From CAJCIW01 sp963833965 (GTDB taxonomy: Bacteria > Chlamydiota > Chlamydiia > Chlamydiales > Rhabdochlamydiaceae), in contig CAWHZZ010000003.1 of the NCBI GenBank assembly GCA_963833965.1, positions 765,233 through 829,232 on the forward strand: 64,000 nucleotides of DNA, read 5' to 3'. The notes below the pieces were generated by a model. It searched no databases. It worked only from the letters and a program-made list of their open reading frames with translations, and was not told the DNA's origin. Below, in pieces: positions 47,839-55,220 of the stretch. Both the position numbers and the translations under genes were made by a program. Position 1 is the first letter of the stretch; every line of letters starts with the position of its first letter.

Positions 47839-48069
47839 CTAGTCAGTTTTCTCCCCTTTCATCAACAATTTCGCCCAATCGACAATGCTTTTCGCGTGCT
47901 CGGAACCCCCATGCAAAACCCACCGCGCGACATTTCTTTGATGCTCATCTGCATGCAACTTTCCCCTGTTCATCAACGGATAATCTTCAGCCCAAGGATG
48001 CTCTCTTCCCCTTCCAAATGGGCATTCTTCCCCTTGAAAAATTCCCCAGCATACAGTACATTTTTTCAT
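47839..48069 (-). CDS. Small Cys-containing protein, unknown
   Basis: 76 residues from ATG 48069, preceded by GAGGGG 4 bp upstream, a good ribosome-binding site. It begins MKKCTVCWGIFQGEECPFGR (CxxC plus a third Cys), then HADEHQRNVARWVLHGGSEH and KSIVDWAKLLMKGEKTD. The amino-acid composition and the ribosome-binding site make it look real rather than a shadow. It is divergent from the beta-lactamase-like gene, and its stop lies next to the family 2 MITE. No family is recognised; metal binding by the Cys residues is possible. Confidence 0.5.
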   Translation of the reverse strand: MKKCTVCWGIFQGEECPFGRGREHPWAEDYPLMNRGKLHADEHQRNVARWVLHGGSEHAKSIVDWAKLLMKGEKTD

Positions 48070-48095
48070 AGCCCCTCTTTTTGAACGAAAATGAC

Positions 48096-49238
48096 ATGAA
48101 ATCCAGTTTAATACCAGTGGCTTTATGCTCTGCTCTCTTCAGCTGCGATTCCCCGGAAAAAACTTCGCAGATGGACAAAATCGCAAACGACACCCTTGAC
48201 TTTTGGGAAGTGCCCGGCTGCGCCATTTCCATCGTCCACGGCGATAAAGTCCTCCTCTGCAAAGGCTACGGCGTTAAGCAAATCGGCTCAAACAACCCCA
48301 TCGACTCCCACACTATTTTCCCACTCGCCTCCATCACGAAGCTTTTCACCTCATGCGCCTTCGACATTCTTTGCAAACAAGGAAAAATCAGCCTCGATAC
48401 TCCTGTCATCGACCTATATCCCTCCCTCAAGCTTTCCGATCCTTACGCCCAGGACCACCTCACCTTCCGCGATTGCCTCTGTATGCGCAGCGGCCTCCCG
48501 GGACCTTCGACCGACTCCCTGCTTTTTAGCAAACCAGATATTACCCGCGATGAACTACTGGCTATTCTCTCTACTCTTCCTTTTCCCTTTGGATTTCGCA
48601 GCCATTTCGCCTATCAAAACTTGCTCTACGTCCTTGCTGAGACCGCGTTTACCCCTTCCTACCGCACTTTTCTCCAGCAAAATCTTCTCGCTCCCTTGCA
48701 AATGAACCAAACGGTTTCCTCCTTCGCCGAATTGCAAAGCAACCCTAACAAGATCACCCCGCACATTGGACAAAAGCCCGTCCCGCTCGAAAATCTCGAC
48801 GCCTGCTTAGGCGGCGCCGGGCTCAGCTCTTCCGCTCACGACATGAGGCACTTCCTCTCCTTCCTCCTCTCCAAGACATCTTCAGAAGTCTTCACCCCTC
48901 AAACCATCGCCACCGTCGAAGAATTTACTGGCCCAGGTACCCCAACCAATGCACTTTTCCCGGACGCCCAATTCGTCACCTACGGCCTCGGCTGCTTCAT
49001 CCACGATTACCGAGGAATCCGCATGATCCAAGTCCCCGGCCTCTCCGACGGCACGTTTTCCGTCCTCGCCCTCATCCCCTCCCTCGAGCTCGGCATTTTC
49101 ATCGCCGCCAATGCCGAATCCCCCGTTTTCGCTCGTGCACTCCTCTTTCAACTGATCGATTCCTTCCTCGCTCAAAACACCAATTGGAACCAATACTTTC
49201 TAGAACTATCGAAGAAGAAGCAACCCCATTCTCTCTGA
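48096..49238 (+). CDS. Class C beta-lactamase-like serine hydrolase, lipoprotein
   Basis: 380 residues. I prefer ATG 48096 (MKSSLIPVALCSALFSC, lipobox with Cys17) to the in-frame TTG 48081. The serine hydrolase motifs are SITK (Ser79, Lys82) and YQN near residue 169. The third motif (KTG/HxG) is not clear; FVTYGLGCFIHDYRGIRMIQ lies in that region. It could be a penicillin-binding-type DD-peptidase, an esterase or a peptidase acting outside the inner membrane. The GC content is higher than in the flanking family genes, so it looks like an older resident or a separate insertion. Confidence 0.8.
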   Translation: MKSSLIPVALCSALFSCDSPEKTSQMDKIANDTLDFWEVPGCAISIVHGDKVLLCKGYGVKQIGSNNPIDSHTIFPLASITKLFTSCAFDILCKQGKISLDTPVIDLYPSLKLSDPYAQDHLTFRDCLCMRSGLPGPSTDSLLFSKPDITRDELLAILSTLPFPFGFRSHFAYQNLLYVLAETAFTPSYRTFLQQNLLAPLQMNQTVSSFAELQSNPNKITPHIGQKPVPLENLDACLGGAGLSSSAHDMRHFLSFLLSKTSSEVFTPQTIATVEEFTGPGTPTNALFPDAQFVTYGLGCFIHDYRGIRMIQVPGLSDGTFSVLALIPSLELGIFIAANAESPVFARALLFQLIDSFLAQNTNWNQYFLELSKKKQPHSL

Positions 49239-49276
49239 AAATCATCAGTTATACATGTTCAAGCACCGGAAACGAA

Positions 49277-49292
49277 TTTTCTAGTGTTATTT
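49277..49292 (+). promoter_or_regulatory. Conserved upstream box (gene C)
   Basis: TTTTCTAGTGTTATTT, 46 bp before ATG 49339. From here to the start codon the sequence is identical to that of gene D except for one base in the box. Confidence 0.5.
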
Positions 49293-49338
49293 GGAAAGTT
49301 AAAGTAAAGTAGATCACCTTAAAAAATTGGTTTTTTCA

Positions 49339-52314
49339 ATGAGCGTCAAAAATAGCACTATTCCTTCTTTTCCACGTACATTTGTGCAAGACTTCCCCTC
49401 CCCCTCTTCTGTAGAGAAGGAGCAAAATGGGAATAGTTCACAACTGTCACCGAATGAATTTTTTGCTGATTCCACATATCTTCAAATCGACGATCAGGGG
49501 GTTAACCGATTTACAAAACTTAGAGAGAATACTAGTTTATCTACGATCCATACTTGGCTTGGTCACAACGCTAGAGATATAGCTCGAAAAACCCGTAAAA
49601 TTTCTGTAAAAGATGCAAGATTGATTAATCAAAATTCGAAAACCACCATTTTTGAGATCGATGAAGAGCATCTCATTGAATTTAAAGTATCAAATACAGC
49701 TCGAGAAACCCTACAACAACTCGCTAAGACAAATAACTTTACTCAAACATCTAACGAACTTGGGTTCAGAGAACATTTTTTGGCAAAAATCAAAGGAAAT
49801 TTAACTCATTCAATTTCTAAAGAAAATGCCAAAAAAATTGATGAGTTCTTTAAAACAGATGTGTTTCAGATTCATCAAATTTTCGATCGCGCATGCACTG
49901 AAAAAATCAATCAAGGAATTGAGAAACAGAACAACTTTGATGAACTCACCCGCATTACATTCGATATACAGAGTCAAAATAAAGTTCAAGAATTAGACCC
50001 ACCTATAAGAACAAAAATTTCGAAAATGATTGGTTACACAATTTATAGCTCCCCCTCAACTATCTCCATTAGAAATGCTGTTGCCATCAATCAGATTTTG
50101 CAGTTAAAAATTTTTGAATTTTCAGTCGAAAAAATCAGTACACTTCCCTTTACAAATGAAGAATGCGATCAATTAAACAAATTAATTGCCGAAAAAATCA
50201 AAGCAGGACGCTCCCAGAGTTCAATTATACAAGATTTAGATGTTCATGATAGTGAATTTCGACCATTGAGAGAAGGCAAGCAAAAAGTAATTAATCTCGC
50301 TACTGCAATCAAAATCCAAAATTACTTTAACACAAAGTTATTCGACTTTGAAAAAATTTTGAACGAAGCACTAGCCGATGCTCTTCATTTTTATGAATCA
50401 AATAAAATGGCGCTTCCCGCTCCTAAAAAGCAAAAAATTAACGATCAGGAAAAAATCCCTGCAAAATCGAACCTATCTCCCTCTTCTGTAGAGAAGGAGC
50501 AGAATGTGAATAGTTCACAACTGTCACCGAATGAATTTTTTGCTGATTCCACATATTTTCGGATCGACGATCAGGCGGTTAACCGATTTACAAAACTTAG
50601 AGAGAATACTCGTTTATCTACGATCCATGCTTGGCTTGGTCACAGCGCTAAAGAGATAGCTCGAAAAACCCGAAAAATTTCTGTAAAAGATGCAAGATTG
50701 ATTAATCAAAATTCGGAAACCACCATTTTTGAGATTGATGAAAAGCACCTTATTGAATTTAAAGTACCAGACGCAGCTCGAAAAACCGTGCAACAACTCG
50801 CTAAGACATATAACTTCAAAATCACATCTGAAGAACTTGGATTTGAGAGCAATTTTTTGCATAAAATCAAAAAGAATCTCACTCATTCAATTTCTATAGA
50901 AAATGCCAAAAAAATTGATGAGTTCTTTGAAAAAGATGTGTTCTGCATTCATCAAATTTTCGATCGCGCATGCACTGAAAACATCAATGGAGGAATCGAG
51001 AAACAGAGCCTTGGCAACTCTGATAAACTTATCCGCATTACATTCGATACACAGAGTCAAAATAAAGTTACAGAATTAGACCCATCTATAAAAACAAAAA
51101 TTTCGAAATTGATTGGGACCTCAATTTATAGGCCCAAGTTAACTATCTCCATTAGAGACGCTGTTGTCATCAATCAGGTTTCGAAATTAAAAATTTTTGA
51201 ATTTTCAGTCGAAAAAATCAGTACATTCCCCTTTACAAATGAAGCGTGCAGTCAATTAAATGAATTAATTAAAAAAAACAGAACAAAAGTCGCCTTGGGT
51301 GATCTTATTAAGGATTTAGATATTCCTTATCATGAAATTAATTCATTGCTGAAGGGCAAAGATAAAAAAATTTATCTCGCTACTGCAATCAAAATCGAAA
51401 ATTACTTTAAGATAAAATTATTCGACTTTAACAAAGTTTTGAGCCAAGCACTAACCGATGCTCTGCATTTTTATTCAAAAATACCCGCTGAAGAAAAAGA
51501 GGAGATCTCCCAACCTTCGACAAAAAAGCGACGATCCCACGAACTCTTCGGTGAAGAAAAAGCGGTTCCGTCTCCCAAAAAGCAAAAAATTAACGCTCAG
51601 GAAAAAATCCCTGCTACAGAAGAGATGCTTGTATCGACCGATAGCAATGCTGACGGTTCCGACTTGGCATACCCACAGTCGACACTCGGGATCACAACGC
51701 AACAATTATCGCCAACAGAGACACAAGCTTGGCCGACACCTCATACGGCAGTGGAGGACGATTCGTCACCCGAATCGACCCTAGTCCTAACACGCAACCC
51801 TGAAACTACCGATGAAACTAGTGACCAACAGCAATCGTTTTCTTGGACTAATGACGAGTGGATGCCTCTTTCAATCGATGATGCGATTCAAGCAAACCGT
51901 GAAGAATCCGAGAGCTTCGACCCCTCCTTACCCAACTACAATTTCACGACAAACTTCGCATCGAGCACTTCGAACGACCCAGAATTGGCATACACACAGT
52001 CGACACCCGGGATCACACCTCAACAATTATCGCCAAGAACAGAGACACAAGCTTGGCTGACACCTAATCCGGCAGTGGAGGACAATTCGTCACCCGAATT
52101 GAACCTAGTCCCAACACGCAAAGATGAAACTACCGAGAACATTAGTGACCAACAGCAATCGTTGTCTTGGAATAGTGAAGGAGGGATGCCTCTTTCAAGC
52201 GATGATCCGATTCCAGAATTCGACCCCTTCTCACCCAACTACAATTTCTCGACAAACTCCGAGTCGAACACTAACGACCCAGAATTGGATTTTCCCTTTT
52301 TTTCCAACGAATAA
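49339..52314 (+). CDS. Double-core tandem HTH-like protein with NLS-like signals and duplicated acidic tail (gene C, 991 aa)
   Basis: ATG 49339 (MSVKNSTIP) matches the paralogue starts; TTG 49327 is the alternative. Two complete cores of four modules follow each other (about 49450-50400 and 50510-51480). Each is introduced by SSVEKEQN then SSQLSPNEFFADSTY and includes LSTIHTWLGHNARDIARKTR-type and ELGFREHFLAKIKGN/AKKIDEFF-type units. The first core ends in PAPKKQKIN. The second ends in KKRR-x14-KKQK. The C-terminal 220 residues are two tandem copies of an acidic, Gln/Ser/Thr/Pro-rich segment with WMPLSIDDAIQ, FDPSLPNYNF and DPELDFPFF. It reads as a fusion of two family members. Function as in gene A is inferred. 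Confidence 0.65.
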   Translation: MSVKNSTIPSFPRTFVQDFPSPSSVEKEQNGNSSQLSPNEFFADSTYLQIDDQGVNRFTKLRENTSLSTIHTWLGHNARDIARKTRKISVKDARLINQNSKTTIFEIDEEHLIEFKVSNTARETLQQLAKTNNFTQTSNELGFREHFLAKIKGNLTHSISKENAKKIDEFFKTDVFQIHQIFDRACTEKINQGIEKQNNFDELTRITFDIQSQNKVQELDPPIRTKISKMIGYTIYSSPSTISIRNAVAINQILQLKIFEFSVEKISTLPFTNEECDQLNKLIAEKIKAGRSQSSIIQDLDVHDSEFRPLREGKQKVINLATAIKIQNYFNTKLFDFEKILNEALADALHFYESNKMALPAPKKQKINDQEKIPAKSNLSPSSVEKEQNVNSSQLSPNEFFADSTYFRIDDQAVNRFTKLRENTRLSTIHAWLGHSAKEIARKTRKISVKDARLINQNSETTIFEIDEKHLIEFKVPDAARKTVQQLAKTYNFKITSEELGFESNFLHKIKKNLTHSISIENAKKIDEFFEKDVFCIHQIFDRACTENINGGIEKQSLGNSDKLIRITFDTQSQNKVTELDPSIKTKISKLIGTSIYRPKLTISIRDAVVINQVSKLKIFEFSVEKISTFPFTNEACSQLNELIKKNRTKVALGDLIKDLDIPYHEINSLLKGKDKKIYLATAIKIENYFKIKLFDFNKVLSQALTDALHFYSKIPAEEKEEISQPSTKKRRSHELFGEEKAVPSPKKQKINAQEKIPATEEMLVSTDSNADGSDLAYPQSTLGITTQQLSPTETQAWPTPHTAVEDDSSPESTLVLTRNPETTDETSDQQQSFSWTNDEWMPLSIDDAIQANREESESFDPSLPNYNFTTNFASSTSNDPELAYTQSTPGITPQQLSPRTETQAWLTPNPAVEDNSSPELNLVPTRKDETTENISDQQQSLSWNSEGGMPLSSDDPIPEFDPFSPNYNFSTNSESNTNDPELDFPFFSNE

Positions 52315-52436
52315 GCCATTTTATATCGACGCTAAATCCAAAAATCGGCAAAACACTGGATTCCTGAATCGTTTCCGCATACCGAAATGAACTCATACTG
52401 GAAATCTTCAGCTATGCTTCAAGCACCACAAACTAA

Positions 52437-52452
52437 TTTTCTGGTGTTATTT
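52437..52452 (+). promoter_or_regulatory. Conserved upstream box (gene D)
   Basis: TTTTCTGGTGTTATTT, 46 bp before ATG 52499. About 100 bp upstream of genes C and D are nearly identical, so the duplication copied the control region as well. Confidence 0.5.
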
Positions 52453-52498
52453 GGAAAGTTAAAGTAAAGTAGATCACCTTAAAAAATTGGTTTTTTCA

Positions 52499-54007
52499 AT
52501 GAGCTTCAAAATTAGCACTAGCTTTCCTTCTCCACTTTATATGCCAGGCTTCTACTCTCCCCCTTCTGTAGAGAACGAGCAAAATGGGAATAATTCACAA
52601 CTTTCTCCGAATGAATTTTTTGCTGATTCCACCTATCTTCAAATCGACGACGGGGCAGCTGACCGATTGAGTCAACTTATAGTGAACATTCCTGTTTCAA
52701 CGATCAGTTCTTGGCTTGGCCACAACCCTGGATATTTATCTGGAAAAACCCACACAATTTCCGTGAAAGATGCAAGATTGATTAATCAAAATTCGAAAAC
52801 CAACATTTTTGAGATCGATGAAAAGGATATCATCAAATTTAAAGTAGCAGGCGCAGCTCGAAAAAACCTGCAACGACTCAACGAGACGCGTCCTCTTAAG
52901 GGCGCAGCTACAGAACTTGGATTTGGGGCGAATTATATAACTAGAATCAAAAACAACGAAACTCATTCAATATCCAAGATAAAAGCCACAAAAATTAATG
53001 AGTTCTTTAAATCAGACGTGTTCTGCATTCATCAAATTTTCGATCGCTCATGCACTGAAAATATCGATCGAGAAATCAAGAAACAGACCCTTGGCAACTT
53101 TGATGAATTTACCTACATTGCATTTGATAAGCAAAGTCAAGATAAAGTTAAAGAATTTGACTCGGTCACAAAAACAAAGATTTCAAAATTTGCTGGGAAC
53201 ATTCGTCATTATAACGAAACTATCTCCGTTAGAAACGCTTTTATCGTCAATAAGGTTTCAGAGTCGCAAATTTTTGAATTTTCAGTCGAAAAAATCACCT
53301 CGCTTCCCGTTACAAATGATTGCAAAGATCAATTCAACAAATTAATTGCCAAAAAAATCAAAAATGAAAAATGCTCCCTACGTTCAATTTCAACAGGTTT
53401 AGGATTTACTTTTTCTGTATTTAACTCAATAAGAAATGGCAAACAGAAAACAATTTATATCACTCTTGCAAAAAAAATCAACAATTACTTTAACACAAAG
53501 TTATTCGACCTTGAAAAAATCATGAGCCAAGCACAAACCGATGCTCTGCATTTTTATGAGTCATTGATCGGACCATTGGATACGCCCTCTCAAGAAAAAG
53601 AGAAGATTTCCCAAACTTCAAAAAAGCGAACATCCTCCGGTGAAGAAAAGACGCAACCCTCTCTAAAAAAGCAAAAAATATGCAGTAACGACCCCCCCCC
53701 TGTTCTGATAGAGATACAAAAATTGCCCAGCAGCAATACCGACGCTTCAAATTTCGCATTCCCGCAGTCCACGCTCGACATCGTAGCTCGGCAATTATTG
53801 CCTAGAAAAGAGACAGTGTACGACAATGCGTCATCCGAATCGGACACATTTCCCACTTGCAAAGATGAAACTACCCAATTGAGACCCTCTTCACTCGTTG
53901 ATTTCAACCGCTACGATTATAGGACATCAAACGACTCGGAATTCCATTTCAGCTCTGTTTCATCAAATGATCCATTTTATACCGACTCCCCTTTCTTCGA
54001 CGGTTAA
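52499..54007 (+). CDS. Tandem HTH-like protein with bipartite NLS-like signal and acidic tail (gene D, 502 aa)
   Basis: ATG 52499 (MSFKISTSF). The core shows FADSTYLQIDDGAAD, TISSWLGHNPGYLSGKTHTI/SVKDARLINQ, AATELGFGANYITRIKNNET/KATKINEFF, TISVRNAFIVNKVS and ISTGLGFTFSVFNSIRNGKQ/LAKKINNYF. Then comes KKR-x12-KKQK at about residue 380, followed by a tail with LVDFNRYDYRTSNDSEFHF and DPFYTDSPFFDG. It is closest to gene C. A GC-rich hairpin (CGGGCGC/GCGCCCG, 54011-54030) lies just after the stop, without a T-run. Confidence 0.65.
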   Translation: MSFKISTSFPSPLYMPGFYSPPSVENEQNGNNSQLSPNEFFADSTYLQIDDGAADRLSQLIVNIPVSTISSWLGHNPGYLSGKTHTISVKDARLINQNSKTNIFEIDEKDIIKFKVAGAARKNLQRLNETRPLKGAATELGFGANYITRIKNNETHSISKIKATKINEFFKSDVFCIHQIFDRSCTENIDREIKKQTLGNFDEFTYIAFDKQSQDKVKEFDSVTKTKISKFAGNIRHYNETISVRNAFIVNKVSESQIFEFSVEKITSLPVTNDCKDQFNKLIAKKIKNEKCSLRSISTGLGFTFSVFNSIRNGKQKTIYITLAKKINNYFNTKLFDLEKIMSQAQTDALHFYESLIGPLDTPSQEKEKISQTSKKRTSSGEEKTQPSLKKQKICSNDPPPVLIEIQKLPSSNTDASNFAFPQSTLDIVARQLLPRKETVYDNASSESDTFPTCKDETTQLRPSSLVDFNRYDYRTSNDSEFHFSSVSSNDPFYTDSPFFDG

Positions 54008-54234
54008 GGGCGGGCGCTCCTCGGCGCCCGAGAAAAACACAAAAATCGGCAAACATTGCATTTCTTTATCATTTCTTTATCATTTCCAGACCTCATAATT
54101 TAAATCTTAGCTGAGATCCTTCCTCGGCAATAATACCGACTCAAACCAAGAAATTAAAAACACGAAATTTATATTTACATATTAATTAAAATAATTCAAA
54201 ATACAATTAAGGTGAATATAAAACAGAATAAACT
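54008..54234. other. Non-coding gap after gene D
   Basis: About 230 bp with no gene. It begins with the GC-rich hairpin 54011-54030 and becomes strongly AT-rich towards the next operon, whose promoter probably lies within 54140-54230. Confidence 0.5.
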
Positions 54235-54528
54235 ATGTTTGTCGATATTTGCATTGGCGCCGTATCCCTTGCCTTCGTCATATTAGTTGTCTACCTCGCC
54301 ATCACATTACAGAAAGTGATCGCGACTCTAAAACAGACGAAGCATATCTTGGGCCATGTCGACCAGATCACAAAGACTACCTCAGGAGCCCTCAATATCG
54401 TTTTCAAGCCCTTAGCCCTACTCAATAAAAAAAAGGCCGAACGGCATTCTCAGACCATCGCAGACGTCGTGCAATTCGCCGCCGAAGGCATCAGCCTCTA
54501 TAACCAGATAAAAAAGAGAAAAAAATGA
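54235..54528 (+). CDS. Small membrane-anchored protein, DUF948-like
   Basis: 97 residues: one N-terminal membrane segment (IGAVSLAFVILVVYLAITL) and a cytoplasmic helical part (KVIATLKQTKHILGHVDQIT), resembling DUF948-type proteins, with a basic end KKRKK. It overlaps the next gene by 4 bp (ATGA). It opens an operon of four very small genes, the kind often linked to stress or envelope functions in other bacteria. Confidence 0.65.
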   Translation: MFVDICIGAVSLAFVILVVYLAITLQKVIATLKQTKHILGHVDQITKTTSGALNIVFKPLALLNKKKAERHSQTIADVVQFAAEGISLYNQIKKRKK

Positions 54529-54779
54529 AAAAATCGCAACACGGGACAAAAGACTTTCTCATAGGCGCTCTCATCGGAAGCGTGATCGGCGTCGCCGTCG
54601 TCACTCTTTCGAAGACGAAAAGCAAACATCTCCTCAACACTCTCACTCAGGCCGGCAAAGCCCTTCCTCTCACCTCAGGCGGGCACGATATCGCCGAGAT
54701 CATCGATTGGACAGACGACGGTATCCAATTGTGGAACCAATTAAAAAAACAAAAATTTCGAACAAAAAAAGGAAGATAA
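54525..54779 (+). CDS. Small YtxH-like membrane protein
   Basis: 84 residues with a single glycine-rich membrane segment (FLIGALIGSVIGVAVVTLS) near the N-terminus and a basic C-terminal tail. The pattern is that of YtxH/gas-vesicle-GvpP-like small proteins. It shares an ending like that of its upstream neighbour (GI.L.NQ(I/L)KK), a sign of common origin or partnership, and is translationally coupled to it. Confidence 0.6.
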   Translation: MKKSQHGTKDFLIGALIGSVIGVAVVTLSKTKSKHLLNTLTQAGKALPLTSGGHDIAEIIDWTDDGIQLWNQLKKQKFRTKKGR

Positions 54780-54782
54780 CAT

Positions 54783-54998
54783 ATGCAAAAACATTCTAAC
54801 AAATTCATGATCGGCGCCTTTGTTGGCAGCACGATCGGCGCGATGACCACCCTTCTTTTTAGCACAGCCGAAGGGAAAAAAATCCAAAAAAAGATCATGA
54901 AAAAATTCCACGCCATGGACCGCAAGACCGGTCATTTCGGGATACAAAAGTGGAACGTCCCAAAAAAAATAGCCCGAAAAATTAAAAGAAAAAAATAG
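54783..54998 (+). CDS. Small YtxH-like membrane protein
   Basis: 71 residues: FMIGAFVGSTIGAMTTLLFS is a glycine-zipper membrane segment followed by TAEGKKIQKKI, the typical YtxH continuation, and a strongly basic tail (KKIARKIKRKK). It starts 3 bp after the preceding stop. Confidence 0.65.
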   Translation: MQKHSNKFMIGAFVGSTIGAMTTLLFSTAEGKKIQKKIMKKFHAMDRKTGHFGIQKWNVPKKIARKIKRKK

Positions 54999-54999
54999 T

Positions 55000-55173
55000 A
55001 TGAAACAACCGCGGCACCCACATAAGGAAAAACGAGATTATTTCTCGGACAAGGACCCTAATGCCGGCGCAGAAAAGCATCCCAGCCCAAAACCCAAACA
55101 AAATGCCGGCATGGATTATTTCGAAGAAGGGCAAAAAAACGAGAAGGGCCCACGCCGAAGAAAAGCAGCCTAA
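55000..55173 (+). CDS. Very small hydrophilic basic protein (57 aa)
   Basis: ATG at 55000 starts 1 bp after the previous stop and runs 57 codons to TAA 55171-55173: MKQPRHPHKEKRDYFSDKDP at the start and a Lys/Arg-rich end (PRRRKAA). AAAAGAAAAAAATAG upstream is a weak ribosome-binding context, so translation is probably coupled. It is hydrophilic, probably disordered, with two DYF(S/E) stretches. Calling it a gene rests on its tight placement in the operon. Confidence 0.45.
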   Translation: MKQPRHPHKEKRDYFSDKDPNAGAEKHPSPKPKQNAGMDYFEEGQKNEKGPRRRKAA

Positions 55174-55183
55174 TACAGCTTGA

Positions 55184-55218
55184 CAAAAGTTTTTGGAGTA
55201 ATTTCAGGCGTGAAAGCT
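55184..55218. repeat. Solo end of MITE family 2
   Basis: CAAAAGTTTTTGGAGTAATT followed by TCAGGCGTGAAAGC matches the left terminal repeat of the element at 47679-47828 with few changes. No partner end is visible nearby. It lies in the gap between convergent genes, directly beside the stop codon of the LigD-like gene. Confidence 0.65.
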
Positions 55219-55220
55219 CC

